Numbered from the stretch's first letter, positions 50,948 through 61,134 are shown. The stretch is 64,000 nt of DNA from Allocoleopsis franciscana PCC 7113 (GCF_000317515.1 NC_019738.1:2407224-2471223); one strand, 5' to 3'. The notes: a model not told the origin generated them from the letters alone. Numbers and translations: made by a program.

Positions 50948-53900
50948 TCACCCCATGGCTGACTCCATCCACCCCTTTTCAACAAAAGCCTTAACCCGAT
51001 CCAACTGGCTTTCCAAAGCTTCAAGTTTCTCTGTTGCTCCTGTCAAATTTTCCTTTCGCGCCTGTTGCTCCAATTGAGCGGCTACCTCTGGCATCAAACG
51101 CACGCCGACATTCGCACTCGCCCCCTTGAGTCGGTGAGCTTGCTGCATAATGATTTCAAAATCCTTCACTGGAATAGCAAGGCGTATCTGTTCTAATCCG
51201 GGTTGAGCATTCTTAATAAAAGCTTGGACGAGTTGCTGTTGAAATGTCACTTTGCCCCGAGAAATCGCCTTGAGGCGTTCCAAATCCAAGGGGATTTCAT
51301 CTAAACTCAGTGTTGATAGTTGAGGATTGTGTGTAATTTCAGAATTTGTATCCGCCACAGTAGGCTTTACCGTATGTTTTGTCCATCGCTCGATCATCGC
51401 CCCTAAGGCTTCTTGGGCGATCGGTTTACTGAGATAATCATCCATACCTGCATCGATACACTTCTGGCGATCATTGGGCAGGGCGTGAGCCGTCAGGGCA
51501 ATGATCGTGGTATGGCGCTCTGAGCCTTCGCGGCGTCGGATCTCTTGTGTTGTATCATAGCCATCGAGGATGGGCATCTGACAATCCATTAAGACCAGGT
51601 CATAGTTCTGTTGCGTTAATTGAGCGATCGCTTCCTCGCCATTCCCCACACAGTCGGCTTCAAAGCCCAGCATCGCCAACTGGTTCAACGTTACCATTTG
51701 ATTCACCTCATGGTCTTCTACCAGCAAAATTTTCAAAGCAGACTTGGCAGGTTTCGGGTTTTGGGCTGTCGCCTCTTTTGGCTCACAGGATACTCGACTT
51801 TGATTCTCCGGTTCTTGAGGAGCGAAGGCACTCACCAAACAATCCAACAGCCGCGAAGCTCTAACCGGTTTAATCAGGTAGCCAGAAATATCCATTCCCT
51901 CTAACTCTTGTACCGTATCCAAGCGATCGCTCGTTGTCATCACAATCAGCTTCGTCTGAGCCAGCGTGGGATCACAGCGAATCATCGGTACCAGTATCGC
52001 CCCCTGAGGCTTGGGCAGTTGCAAGTCCAAAATTGCCAGATGATATGGATTTCCTTGAGCCACACTCAATCGCAAGGCATTCAAAGTGGTAAGAGTGTCT
52101 ACGGCTTCATCCACTTGCATCTCCCAACTATCGCTAAGCCATCCTGCTGGCACAGCAGAGTCATTCAACCGAATACTGCGGTGAAGCGCAGCACACAAGG
52201 CTTGGCGCGTCGTTGTCTGAGCCGAGACAACTAATAGTTTGAGCTTATGCAACACCAGGGGACAAGCTGCTGCCTCCCCCACCGTCGGAGAGTCAAACGA
52301 TGCTGTAAACCAGAACTTAGAACCCTGATTTAATGCACTCTCAACGCCAATTTCACCCCCCATCAACTCTACTAATTGCTTGCAAATGACCAATCCCAAT
52401 CCAGTACCGCCATATTGCCGTGTGGTTGAGGCATCAACTTGGGAAAAGGATTGGAATAGTTTTTCTTGGTCTTTAGCGCTAATACCAATGCCTGTATCGG
52501 TGACTTCAAATCGAAGATAACTGGGGAATGGGTAATGGGTAATAGGTAATTGAGTTTCACTGATGTCTGTCTGTGTTCCCCGTTCCCGACTCACCGACAC
52601 TTTTACCAAGACTTGACCCACATCCGTAAACTTAACGGCATTCCCCACCAAGTTGAGGAGAATCTGACGCAGGCGATTGGGGTCTCCCTTTAACATTTTA
52701 GGAACATCGCTGGAAATCCACATCGCCAACTCCAGCCCTTTTTCATGAGCCTGTGCGGCTAAGACATCCACCACGGACTCGATGCAGCTATCTAACTCAA
52801 AATCGATGCTTTCTAGCTGCATTTCACCGGCTTCCAGTTTGGAAAAGTCAAGAATATCGTTAATCACCGTCAGCAGGTGTTCTGCACTGCTACGGATGGT
52901 ACTGGCATATTCCAACTGTTGAGGCGTAAGCGGCGTCTGCAACAATAACCCCGCCATCCCCAATACACCATTCATGGGGGTGCGAATTTCGTGACTCATG
53001 TTGGCGAGAAACTGGGACTTGAGCCGTGCCGCTTCTAGAGCGGCTTCTCGTGCCTCCACCAACTCGTTAATCCGATCCGTGGCAATCACAATACCGCCCA
53101 CTTCACCCTCTGGAAGGTACCAGGGATGAATCGCCCAACGCAGGTAAACTTTTGTCCCATCGCTGCGTTTCCAGACATCTTCACTGACAGAGATGACTTC
53201 TCCTTGCAAAGCACGCTGGTGTTCAGATCGCCAACACTCTGGAATGTCTGGAAAGATGTCGTAGTGGCTACAACCTAAAATCGATTGTCTCTCCAACCCT
53301 TGCTCCGTTATCCAGGTTTGAGAGTAGGCCAGATAGCGCATTTGAGTATCAAACATCGCCATGGCAATAGGGGCACAGGCGATGATTTGCCGCAGTTGTT
53401 GACGCTCTCGTTCTAAAGCCAACTCAATCTGCTTGCGCTTGGTGATGTCCATCAGGGTACCCGTCATGCGAACGGCGGTACCATTCGAGTTACGGATCAG
53501 CGCCCCTTTACTGGCAACCCAGCGAGTTGACCCATTTGGGTCAATCAATCGAGCTTCCACATCATAATCTGTGCCTGTCTCGACGGTACGCCTCAAGGCT
53601 TGAAGCACAGTGGGTCGGTCATCCGGATGCAGATAGTCTAAACAAGCATCATAGCTACCCGCCAAGGCTCCAGGCATCAGACCAAACAGGGTTTCTGTAC
53701 CTTCCGACCAGGTCATGCGATCGCTCATCATATCCCAATCCCAAGCCCCCATCTGAGCCGCACACAGCGCTTGATTCAGCCTTGCCTCACTTTTGCGGAG
53801 CGCTTCTTCGGCTAGAGCACGCTCTTGAATTTCCACCAAGAGATGGTCATTCACCAGCCTCAACTGTGCCGTTCGCTGTTCGACTTGTACCTCTAAATCT

Positions 53901-55126
53901 TCTTTGCCTTTTTTCAGGCTGTCTTCGGCGAATTTGCGATCGGTGATGTCTCGGACAAGGCCGATAATGGCTTGAGGCTGTCCCTGTGCATCTCGGATTA
54001 AGGAGGCACTCACTTCCGCCGGGAAACGGCTACCATCTTTCCTGATCATGGTATACTCCACATCTCGGATACTGCCGTGTTGGAGAACCTTCTCAAGACA
54101 TAAAGCGGCAATGCTGCGCTTTTCGGGCGCAATTAATTCACAGGCAAATCGTCCCAGGATTTCTGTCTCACTCTCATACCCATGTAATAGAGCCACTTGG
54201 CGGTTACAGAACAGGAGTTTCCCGTTCAACTCGCAGACCGAAATCGCATCGGGCGAGGTTTCTACCAAAGTTCGATAGCGGGTTTCACTTTCTTTGAGCG
54301 CCTGTTCGGCACGGGTACGTTCCGTAACATCTAAAGCCAGGGACAGGATGGAGACAAGTTTACCCGAACAGTCCCACAGTGCCGAGTTGTACCACTGACA
54401 ATAGATGACTGAGCCATCTTTGGTATAGTTACGATTTTGCCCCACAATATGGGGTACATTGCCATTGAGTAAATGGCTCATGTCTTGTTGCACCTGCGGC
54501 AAGTCTTCCTCAAACACAAATTGCCCTTCATCCAGACAATGGTTCAACACCTCCTCTGCCTGCCAGCCAAACAGCTTTTCCGCCTGTTTGGACCAACGCT
54601 GGACTCGAAAGTCATGGTTCAACTCAATCACCGCTAGGGGTGAGTTTTCTACATGAAAGGTCAACCGCTGGAGTGCCTGTTTCAACTGAGTGGTTGTCGC
54701 CGCATGTTCTCGAATTTCTGTTTCTAAATGACGATTAGCCGCTTCTAACTGAGCGGGACTCGGCAACGCTAAGGCTTTAGGAATTAACGGCACCAATAGC
54801 ACCGCTGTAGAGACAGAGACAACTGCCGTCATCGCCTTGATCAATCCACTCAACCAATAATGGGGATGCCACAGTGTCCACACTTCCATAATGTGGGTTG
54901 TGCCACAAGCGATGATGAATGCCCCAAATAATTGGAAGATCCAGCTAAAAGGCAGGTCATGTCGCTTACGAACAAAATGGAGCAGCGTCAGGGGGATGGA
55001 ATAGTAAGCCAGAGCAATGAGAACATCGGAGACTAAATGGAGTCCTACCAGTCCTGGCTTCCAGAGGTAGCAATGTCCATGAGGAATAAACCGTTCTAAC
55101 AGCAAGTTCGCTAACAGTGCCAACAT
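50948..55126 (-). CDS. Hybrid histidine kinase with ethylene-receptor-type sensor domain
   Basis: The 1392-residue protein starts with three membrane helices. Residues D34, Y41, I44, P45, I71, C74 and H78 ([30 protein letters not shown]) match ETR1 D25, Y32, I35, P36, I62, C65 and H69, which bind ethylene through copper. Four PAS domains follow (~155-680), then HisKA with H712 ([10 protein letters not shown]), HATPase (GTGLGL), a degenerate receiver, a receiver with D1181 (LVLMDCQMP), and an Hpt domain with H1331 ([14 protein letters not shown]). It resembles SynEtr1 of Synechocystis in its sensor but is much larger. A heptamer repeat lies within the HATPase domain. Partner response regulator unknown. 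Confidence 0.93.
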   Translation of the reverse strand: MLALLANLLLERFIPHGHCYLWKPGLVGLHLVSDVLIALAYYSIPLTLLHFVRKRHDLPFSWIFQLFGAFIIACGTTHIMEVWTLWHPHYWLSGLIKAMTAVVSVSTAVLLVPLIPKALALPSPAQLEAANRHLETEIREHAATTTQLKQALQRLTFHVENSPLAVIELNHDFRVQRWSKQAEKLFGWQAEEVLNHCLDEGQFVFEEDLPQVQQDMSHLLNGNVPHIVGQNRNYTKDGSVIYCQWYNSALWDCSGKLVSILSLALDVTERTRAEQALKESETRYRTLVETSPDAISVCELNGKLLFCNRQVALLHGYESETEILGRFACELIAPEKRSIAALCLEKVLQHGSIRDVEYTMIRKDGSRFPAEVSASLIRDAQGQPQAIIGLVRDITDRKFAEDSLKKGKEDLEVQVEQRTAQLRLVNDHLLVEIQERALAEEALRKSEARLNQALCAAQMGAWDWDMMSDRMTWSEGTETLFGLMPGALAGSYDACLDYLHPDDRPTVLQALRRTVETGTDYDVEARLIDPNGSTRWVASKGALIRNSNGTAVRMTGTLMDITKRKQIELALERERQQLRQIIACAPIAMAMFDTQMRYLAYSQTWITEQGLERQSILGCSHYDIFPDIPECWRSEHQRALQGEVISVSEDVWKRSDGTKVYLRWAIHPWYLPEGEVGGIVIATDRINELVEAREAALEAARLKSQFLANMSHEIRTPMNGVLGMAGLLLQTPLTPQQLEYASTIRSSAEHLLTVINDILDFSKLEAGEMQLESIDFELDSCIESVVDVLAAQAHEKGLELAMWISSDVPKMLKGDPNRLRQILLNLVGNAVKFTDVGQVLVKVSVSRERGTQTDISETQLPITHYPFPSYLRFEVTDTGIGISAKDQEKLFQSFSQVDASTTRQYGGTGLGLVICKQLVELMGGEIGVESALNQGSKFWFTASFDSPTVGEAAACPLVLHKLKLLVVSAQTTTRQALCAALHRSIRLNDSAVPAGWLSDSWEMQVDEAVDTLTTLNALRLSVAQGNPYHLAILDLQLPKPQGAILVPMIRCDPTLAQTKLIVMTTSDRLDTVQELEGMDISGYLIKPVRASRLLDCLVSAFAPQEPENQSRVSCEPKEATAQNPKPAKSALKILLVEDHEVNQMVTLNQLAMLGFEADCVGNGEEAIAQLTQQNYDLVLMDCQMPILDGYDTTQEIRRREGSERHTTIIALTAHALPNDRQKCIDAGMDDYLSKPIAQEALGAMIERWTKHTVKPTVADTNSEITHNPQLSTLSLDEIPLDLERLKAISRGKVTFQQQLVQAFIKNAQPGLEQIRLAIPVKDFEIIMQQAHRLKGASANVGVRLMPEVAAQLEQQARKENLTGATEKLEALESQLDRVKAFVEKGWMESAMG
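52522..52549. repeat. Heptamer array inside the hybrid kinase gene (4 units)
   Basis: TGGGGAA, TGGGTAA, TGGGTAA, TAGGTAA: four units, two perfect. On the coding strand they give LPITHYPFP in a loop of the HATPase domain between VLVKVSVS and [13 protein letters not shown]. Confidence 0.85.
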
Positions 55127-55324
55127 ATAATCCTTCTTGTGCCCTGCCCAAGGCTTGATCGGTTACCATTCGCCATCCGATTGCGAAATATTTGCAACGC
55201 TTGTGGTGTTCAACCACTAGCCTAGCAAGGCGGAATCAGTCTGAGGTTGAGCAAAAATCACATTGCAGTCGGAAGGATACAGTGGATGCAAACGCTACCT
55301 GACTTTATACTTCATTTTTTTCGT

Positions 55325-56191
55325 TCAGACTCCTTGGTCGATGCGTGTGACTTCTGCCTGAGATAACTTAACCTCAACAGCAGCAACCGAGTCTTCGATA
55401 CTCGATATCTTACTGGCTCCAGGGATGGGTACAATGCAGGATGATTTGGCTCGCAGCCACGCTAGGACAATCTGATAGACAGAGACTTCTTTTTCTTTGG
55501 CTAATTGAGCGATCGCAGAAATCCCTGCTAAACCACTCACCCGACGGCTACCCCCTAATGGACTCCACGGGAAAAAAGTCAAGTTTTCCGCTTCGCAATA
55601 GTCCAAAACCCCATCAGTTTCTGGCTGACGATGCCAGGGGTTGTACTGATTCTGCACAGAAACCACATCCACCACCTCCCGCGCCCGTTGGATTTGCTCA
55701 ACCGAGAAATTAGAAACACCCACAAATCGAATCATACCCCCCTCTACCGCTTCTTTCACCGGTTGGAGAGCTTCCTCAATCGTGTAATCTGGGTCAGGTG
55801 CGTGATATTGCCAAACATCAATGGGCTTTGACCCACCCAGTGCTTCAAAACTAATCCGAATCGTTTCCCGCAGGTGCTCAGGGTTGCCGTTACGTGTCCA
55901 ACTTCCATTAGGTCGCATCAAGCCCCCCTTGGTTGCCACGATCACTTGACTGCTATCACCCCCATAACTTTGCAGGGCTTTGTGGATCAGTCGCTCATTG
56001 TGGTGTTTGTCAGACTCATCCTGACAGTAAGAGTCAGCCGTATCGATCAGGGTAACGCCCAAATCCAGTGCCCGATGAATCACCTCAATCCCTTGTGCTT
56101 CTGGAGGTCTACTACTCAACGATAGGGGCATACCCCCCAAGCCAATTGCGCTGATGTTAACACCCGTGTGACTAAGCTGTTTTGTTTCCAT
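55325..56191 (-). CDS. Aldo/keto reductase
   Basis: From ATG 56191 (AGAGAGG upstream) the protein has 288 residues. The AKR barrel shows METKQLSHTGVNISAIGLGG at the start, the catalytic tetrad Asp and Tyr in LIDTADSY, Lys in VATKGG and His in WQYHAPDP, and the NADPH site at IPGASKISSIEDS. Closest in character to the tas/YghZ-like general reductases; substrate unknown. The frame is open to 56251 but the extra part is not conserved. It lies before an ABC-2 permease gene on the same strand, separated by a tandem octamer. Confidence 0.92.
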   Translation of the reverse strand: METKQLSHTGVNISAIGLGGMPLSLSSRPPEAQGIEVIHRALDLGVTLIDTADSYCQDESDKHHNERLIHKALQSYGGDSSQVIVATKGGLMRPNGSWTRNGNPEHLRETIRISFEALGGSKPIDVWQYHAPDPDYTIEEALQPVKEAVEGGMIRFVGVSNFSVEQIQRAREVVDVVSVQNQYNPWHRQPETDGVLDYCEAENLTFFPWSPLGGSRRVSGLAGISAIAQLAKEKEVSVYQIVLAWLRAKSSCIVPIPGASKISSIEDSVAAVEVKLSQAEVTRIDQGV

Positions 56192-56291
56192 AATGATGGC
56201 CTCTCTTTTCCATTCTCTGTGCGCTCTGGGGAGCATCGAAAATGTACCCACTTAAACAAGGGTAAGGAACTTTATATCTAAATGCTCCTCA

Positions 56292-56323
56292 GCTCCCCCG
56301 CTCCCCCGCTCCCCCGCTCCCCA
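56292..56323. repeat. GCTCCCCC tandem octamer
   Basis: Three perfect GCTCCCCC units and a fourth ending GCTCCCCA lie in the 138-base gap between the permease stop and the reductase start (minus-strand order: permease, then reductase). Likely a slippage-prone repeat without a gene function. Confidence 0.85.
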
Positions 56324-56329
56324 GCCAGT

Positions 56330-57112
56330 TTAGCTAGAAGCACTTGTATAAAAACGCAAGGCAAACCGCCAAAAGATACGAGAAGCCAAGAGTAACCCCA
56401 GTGCCAAAGCCCCAGCACCAACCACCCAAGCCACCTGACTTCGACCTAGCATCACTTCGGCTGGCACTGTTGTTAGGAAGGCAACGGGAACCACAAACGT
56501 AAAGAAGAATCGATAGGTAGCCGGGTAGGCAACCATGGGGTAACGACCGGCTTCCAGCAGACCTCGCAGTACTTCTGTGACGTTATAAATTTTGACAAAC
56601 CATATACTGGTGGCTCCTAACATAAACCATAGGCTATAGAGGCTGATAATGCCACAAATCAGGGGAATCACACTGAACAGATAATTCTCGATCGCTAAAC
56701 CCAGGCGTCTGCCCGCATAGGCAATCAGCACGCCTCCGAAGATTAAATCCGGCATTCCCCAGGGGGAAATCGTGCGGGTTGACAGCCAAAACTGGCTGCT
56801 GATGGGTTTAAGCAGGACAAAATCCAGTGTTCCCTGTTGGACTTGCTCGACAATACGGTTGAGGTTGGGGACGAGAAAGGTCGCTGAACAGCCCTGAAGT
56901 AAGGTAAAGATACCCAAAATGACGAGCGCTTGCTCCCAGCTCCAGCCCTCAAAGGTATAACCTGTACGGTAAAATAAAAAGAGTCCGAATAAGCTGCCGA
57001 TCAGGTTGCCTAAGCTGCTGATTGTAGCAATCAAAAAGTTTAGGCGATATTCCAGTTCAGCCGCGATCGCAGTACTCCAGAACACATTTAATACCAGTAA
57101 GTATCGTTTCAT
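56330..57112 (-). CDS. ABC-2 type transporter permease
   Basis: The 260-residue protein has six membrane helices and the pattern ELEYRLNFLIATISSLGNLI, then VEQVQQGTLDFVLLKPISSQF and GRYPMVAYPATYRFFFTFVVPVAFLTTVPAEVM. These are typical of the paired permeases of the COG3694/COG4587-like ABC-2 exporters. Such a permease normally works with a second permease and an ATPase (DUF-type bacteriocin or daunorubicin-like exporter); neither is in the window, so partners are encoded elsewhere. ATG 57112 gives MKRYLLVLNVFWSTAIAAEL. Confidence 0.88.
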   Translation of the reverse strand: MKRYLLVLNVFWSTAIAAELEYRLNFLIATISSLGNLIGSLFGLFLFYRTGYTFEGWSWEQALVILGIFTLLQGCSATFLVPNLNRIVEQVQQGTLDFVLLKPISSQFWLSTRTISPWGMPDLIFGGVLIAYAGRRLGLAIENYLFSVIPLICGIISLYSLWFMLGATSIWFVKIYNVTEVLRGLLEAGRYPMVAYPATYRFFFTFVVPVAFLTTVPAEVMLGRSQVAWVVGAGALALGLLLASRIFWRFALRFYTSASS

Positions 57113-57361
57113 CGGTTGGCTCTATCTCCGAGACTGAGACAAAGCATATTATTTTCTGCTCCTTGGTGTTTGGAGTCACTTGCTTATAGTGTTTTTACTC
57201 TTCCCTTGCACCTTGCGAAAGGGATACTGTTTACGTGACAATCGCAGTTAGCCGCCAAATGGATTCTATAGACAGGTTTTAGATTCCTCTCAAGAGTGAA
57301 GTTAGCTCTGGAGTCAGGTTTAGAACTCTGCTTCCTCTAGATAGTGAGAGCCGAACGGATT

Positions 57362-57601
57362 ATGAAAAAGATTCTGGTGATTGAGGACGAAGTTTTTATT
57401 CGAGAAAATTTGATCGAACTCCTGGAAATTGAAGGATTCGATGCTTTAGGGGCTGAAAATGGTTTCGCAGGTGTGCAGCTAGCCAAAGAATATCAACCGG
57501 ATTTGATTTTATGCGATGTCATGATGCCGGAACTTGATGGTTATGGTGTCTTAAATGCGCTGCGCGAAGATACGGCTACCGCAACGATTCCTTTACATTA
57601 A
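57362..57601 (+). pseudogene. Response-regulator receiver domain, truncated
   Basis: Starting MKKILVIEDEVFIRENLIEL, the frame contains the acidic pair (EDE) and the phospho-acceptor in LILCDVMMPELDGYG. It ends at IPLH followed by TAATAA, exactly where the next strand (normally IPLIFLTAKAD) should follow. The switch Thr/Ser and the Lys of the receiver, and any output domain, are missing. The domain is cut to about 80 of ~120 residues and unlikely to fold properly. The next gene begins 35 bases later. Confidence 0.75.
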
Positions 57602-57636
57602 TAATTGTTTGCATTAATAGTAAGTAGAGGAAGTAA

Positions 57637-58239
57637 ATGAATTCTTGGCGCGATCGCCTCAATAAACTTGGTGGTCGAACTCGATATATGGTGTGTCGTT
57701 TATTTATCCATTTAGCGGGTGACGAAGTGGCACCGCTATTGGGAGTTCTCAACCGCAGTGCACGGGAAGCTGTTGACGCAGATGGAGACCTTGACGTTTT
57801 AGGGCAAGGATTAGTAGAAATTTGCCAGAGCCTATTACAATACGACATTTATTGGCAATCAGCGGCGAATGAAGGCGATGTGTTCTGGAATGAGGGTGAA
57901 GCCGGAGACTATGTTAACGAGCTATTTACCGACTCAGCTGAGCGGTATCTGAGTGAACCTGACTACAATCAACCGCTTGGGCCGAATGACCAATTATCCT
58001 TGCCGGCTACGCGTAACTTGGTGGTGATGATTGCCGTTGCCTGTACCGGAGAAGTCCCTGAACTGGAAACGAATTTAGCCAGCATGGAGGCGCTGAAAGC
58101 GGGTCTGAAAGCCTTGATTAATCTCCACTATCAGGAAAGACTGGAAGCGATTCAGGTTCATTTTTCCCCAGCGCAGTTTGGAGACGAACTGACGAATGAC
58201 CAACTCATCGTCAATTTTCCTGAACTGATTCCCTTGTAA
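57637..58239 (+). CDS. DUF1517-type conserved cyanobacterial protein
   Basis: The 200-residue soluble acidic protein begins MNSWRDRLNKLGGRTRYMVC. It includes LPATRNLVVMIAVACTGEVP and VHFSPAQFGDELTNDQLIVNFPELIPL, the conserved core and tail of DUF1517-like proteins (LVV..TVAxxGxxPELxT...L..FPEL.PL). No signal peptide or membrane helix in the shown frame, unlike longer plastid members. Role unknown. It follows the truncated receiver gene. Confidence 0.75.
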   Translation: MNSWRDRLNKLGGRTRYMVCRLFIHLAGDEVAPLLGVLNRSAREAVDADGDLDVLGQGLVEICQSLLQYDIYWQSAANEGDVFWNEGEAGDYVNELFTDSAERYLSEPDYNQPLGPNDQLSLPATRNLVVMIAVACTGEVPELETNLASMEALKAGLKALINLHYQERLEAIQVHFSPAQFGDELTNDQLIVNFPELIPL

Positions 58240-58370
58240 AGAAGAGGGGAAAAAGGAGAGAAGAGACAGGGAGAAGGTTTTACTCTCCGTATCACGTTGT
58301 CTTTAGCCTCTTGATGTCCTTCCTGTGCGTGATCGCAATAACCGAATTAGATTGCCTTAACTTTTGACTT

Positions 58371-59249
58371 ATGATGTGGCGTAAACTCACAATTCTTTTA
58401 ATATCCCTAAGTTTTTGTTGGACGACCTTAGCCTGTAGTTCTCCCAACTCAACTCAGTCTTACCCCAATCAAAATAACAATATTTCAGCCCCTCGCAACC
58501 AGTTGAGTCAGGGTCAATATGCCGTGCAACAGGCAACTTACAACGATGCCAATGGAGAATACTCCATCATGTTGCTCAATACTCCAGCCGGCACTCCTCC
58601 GGTTTACCGCACGGAAAATTTACAGATGGCGCGTCTGACGGATGCTGAAGTGGCGGAAGGAAAGCAGACTTATCTGGAGATTAACGGGGGTCAGGCGGCG
58701 ATGCACCTAACACCCGACTTCAAAATTGAATATGTCCACAATGTCACCGAAACCCAGACGAACCCCCAAACCGGTCAACAAGAAACAGTGATCGTGCGTC
58801 AGCAATCGGGTTTCTGGGCACCTTTTGCCGGGGCTGTAGCGGGTCAAGCTTTGGGCAGTCTGTTATTTAGACCCACTTACTACGTACCGCCTGTGTATCA
58901 GCCTGGGGGACTGATGAGAGGCTACGGTGGATACGGCAGCACCTACAGCGAAGCGGTCAATCGATACCAAACTCGCTACCAATCACCACCCCCGGCAGTG
59001 AGAAATCGTCAAACTTTCCGTACAACCGGAGGCTTAAGGAGACCGTCATCTAGTAATCGACCCAGCGTGGTTCGTCCCGCACCTAACAATGCGAATCGTT
59101 CAACGGGTTCAGGTTACGGTTCGAGTCGGTTACGCCCTTCTAACAAATCGCGTCCCAGTCGTACCAACAGTCCGAGTCGATTTGGCAGCGGTACACGGAG
59201 TCCTGCGCGCCGATCAGGAGGAGCATTCGGCAGTCCTAGACGGCGCTAA
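58371..59249 (+). CDS. Putative lipoprotein with basic Ser/Arg-rich tail
   Basis: The 292-residue protein has a signal sequence (KLTILLISLSFCWTTLACSS) with a lipobox-like LAC, suggesting lipid attachment. A central domain (~50-150) includes QMARLTDAEVAEGKQTYLEI. A glycine-rich hinge is followed by PTYYVPPVYQPGGLMRGYGG. The last ~90 residues are rich in Arg, Ser and Pro, ending SPRRR, probably disordered and binding acidic polymers. Similar proteins with YGGYGSTYSEAVNRYQTRY occur widely in cyanobacteria with unknown function. Start 58371 or 58374. Confidence 0.75.
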   Translation: MMWRKLTILLISLSFCWTTLACSSPNSTQSYPNQNNNISAPRNQLSQGQYAVQQATYNDANGEYSIMLLNTPAGTPPVYRTENLQMARLTDAEVAEGKQTYLEINGGQAAMHLTPDFKIEYVHNVTETQTNPQTGQQETVIVRQQSGFWAPFAGAVAGQALGSLLFRPTYYVPPVYQPGGLMRGYGGYGSTYSEAVNRYQTRYQSPPPAVRNRQTFRTTGGLRRPSSSNRPSVVRPAPNNANRSTGSGYGSSRLRPSNKSRPSRTNSPSRFGSGTRSPARRSGGAFGSPRRR

Positions 59250-59278
59250 AAAGGTATCTGTTTGGTGAATTAATCAAG

Positions 59279-59304
59279 TAGGGGCACGATATGTCGTGCC
59301 CTTA
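59279..59304. repeat. Palindromic repeat/terminator after the lipoprotein gene
   Basis: TAGGGGCACGA (59279-59289) and TCGTGCCCTTA (59294-59304) form an 11-bp stem with one mismatch and a 4-base loop, 30 bases after the stop, followed by TTTTG. Same family as the copy inside the third NRPS gene. It could terminate transcription. Confidence 0.7.
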
Positions 59305-59407
59305 TTTTGTCGTTGTTGAACCTCTCCCAATCGAGGCTATCCGTCTGGCTAAAGGGTATCATTGACCCGTTACAAGTCTTAACTTTAACCCTTACCGACG
59401 GCCTAAC

Positions 59408-60508
59408 ATGTCTCGCCCTGTTCTCTACATTGCCATTACCAACCACGGCTTTGGTCATGCTGTACGTGCCTCTTGTGTAGCGGCGGCAATTCAACAACTG
59501 TGTCCAGAAATCTTACTGGTTCTTGTCACAACCGCACCGCGTTGGTTATTAGAAACTTATATTCCCGGCGATTTTATTCAGCGTCCACGGGCAATGGATG
59601 TGGGTGTGATTCAGTCGGATAGCTTAAATATGGATCAAGAAGCCACCTTGGAAAAATTACGCCAGATTCGCAAGTCGGCAGGTGCCATTGTTGCAGGTGA
59701 GGTGAATTTTATCCGCACCAACCGGGTGGGATTGATTTTAGCGGATATTCCCCCCTTGGCGGCGAGTATTGCCAAGGCAGCAGGGATTCCCTGTTGGATG
59801 CTGAGTAACTTTGGTTGGGACTTTATCTACCGCGCTTGGGGAGGAGAATTTGTGGAGATGGCGGATTGGATTAGTGAGTGTTATGCAACATGCGATCGCT
59901 TATTTCGCCTGCCCTTCCATGAACCCATGAGTGCCTTTCCCAACATCACGGATATAGGTTTAACCGGTGGAACGCCACGCTACACAGCAGAGGAGTTACG
60001 AAGTAAATTTAACCTGACGGTGCCTTCAGAAAAAACAATTTTACTCACCTTTGGCGGACTCAATCTCCAGGAAATTCCTTACCAGACTCTAACTCAGTTT
60101 CCGGACTGGCAGTTTATTACTTTCGATCAGCAAGCCCCTGACTTACCTAATTTATTGAAAGTTTCCGGAAAAGACTATCGCCCGGTTGAATTTATGCCCT
60201 TATGTGGGCGAGTCGTTTCTAAACCGGGGTATAGTACCTTTGCCGAAGCTGTACGCGAGGGAATTCCGATCGCCACTCTCACTCGCGAAGGCTTTGCAGA
60301 AGCTCCCTTGCTGCTGGAAGGTATCAAAAATTATGCTTATCATCAAGTAATAACACCCGAAGACTTTTTCCAGGGCAAATGGGACTTTTTATCCGATTCG
60401 CCCCAGCCACCGAGACAATCTCAACCGGTGGCGAAAGATGGAACAGAAGCGATCGCCCAATCCGTCATCCATTATTACCAGACTCACGGATACCTCTCCC
60501 TGCAATGA
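59408..60508 (+). CDS. Glycosyltransferase-like protein (GT-B, GT28-like)
   Basis: The 366-residue protein starts RPVLYIAITNHGFGHAVRAS, the N-terminal loop (GHGH-like, here HGFGHAVR) of MurG/GT28 and related enzymes. The C-terminal half has LLTFGGLNLQEIPYQTL, GRVVSKPGYSTFAEAVREGIPIATL, a nucleotide-sugar-binding pattern. The closest relatives I know are the glycosyltransferase-like N-terminal parts of plant L-arabinokinases and cyanobacterial homologues. Donor and acceptor unknown. Its TGA overlaps the next ATG. Confidence 0.82.
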   Translation: MSRPVLYIAITNHGFGHAVRASCVAAAIQQLCPEILLVLVTTAPRWLLETYIPGDFIQRPRAMDVGVIQSDSLNMDQEATLEKLRQIRKSAGAIVAGEVNFIRTNRVGLILADIPPLAASIAKAAGIPCWMLSNFGWDFIYRAWGGEFVEMADWISECYATCDRLFRLPFHEPMSAFPNITDIGLTGGTPRYTAEELRSKFNLTVPSEKTILLTFGGLNLQEIPYQTLTQFPDWQFITFDQQAPDLPNLLKVSGKDYRPVEFMPLCGRVVSKPGYSTFAEAVREGIPIATLTREGFAEAPLLLEGIKNYAYHQVITPEDFFQGKWDFLSDSPQPPRQSQPVAKDGTEAIAQSVIHYYQTHGYLSLQ

Positions 60509-61134
60509 CAGCCGCCGTCAATTTCCTTCCCAACACGCCGCACAAGCTCCAAGATACACCCAAACCAGCAGAAGCAAAAGAGAACCAAGCCGTAGAAACA
60601 GCAGGAGAAGCAAGACAAAGCAAGGCACCAGAAATACAAGATAGCAAAACCCCTGAAATCCGAGAAAACCGCTCTATTTCAACCCTAGAGCTAGCCGCCA
60701 AGGATGTCCGTATGGTGATCGAGCAACAAAGGGAAAGGGGTCAAACCCTAACCACAAAGCTCAATATCTTGTTTGTCACCAACGGCGCTCTTTTGACGAG
60801 TCTAATTATTTCTCGGCTCTTGTTTTTTCTGAGCCCCTTCAGCATTGCAGAAATCCTAGGATTTCTGCTAAATTTCACTTTACTGATTAGCGCTTTTCTT
60901 CCAAGGCAGGTGGCTGTCAGCCCGAACTTAGAAGATAAAAAATTCTTAGAGCGCTATTTAGTTTTGTCACCTGAAGAGTATCAATTGCAAATGCTGGTTA
61001 ATCTAGCCGAGACCTATAATGCAAACAGGCAACGACTGGAGGATGTTTCTCTATCATTGAAGTATTCGGCCTTTGTGACTTGGGGGATTGCCATCATTCT
61101 GTTAATGCATGTAGTAGCATCATATTTTGTGTAA
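60505..61134 (+). CDS. Conserved membrane protein of unknown function
   Basis: The start ATG at 60505 overlaps the stop of the glycosyltransferase gene (ATGA). The 209-residue protein has a disordered, charged N-terminal part (1-60), a helix (MVIEQQRERGQTLTTKLNIL), two close membrane segments (~85-130), a conserved cytoplasmic block (FLERYLVLSPEEYQLQMLVNLAETYNANR) and a final membrane helix. The layout is reminiscent of small SLATT/Pycsar-effector-like membrane domains, but no nucleotide cyclase is adjacent and the link is weak. Coupled to the glycosyltransferase. Confidence 0.75.
   Translation: MTAAVNFLPNTPHKLQDTPKPAEAKENQAVETAGEARQSKAPEIQDSKTPEIRENRSISTLELAAKDVRMVIEQQRERGQTLTTKLNILFVTNGALLTSLIISRLLFFLSPFSIAEILGFLLNFTLLISAFLPRQVAVSPNLEDKKFLERYLVLSPEEYQLQMLVNLAETYNANRQRLEDVSLSLKYSAFVTWGIAIILLMHVVASYFV

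Noticed and set aside
60505..61134. Membrane protein as a cyclic-nucleotide-gated (Pycsar-type) defence effector of the adenylate cyclase at 47.8 kb
   Set aside because: The cyclase is a CHASE4-HAMP sensor type 11 kb away; the membrane gene is instead coupled to a glycosyltransferase.
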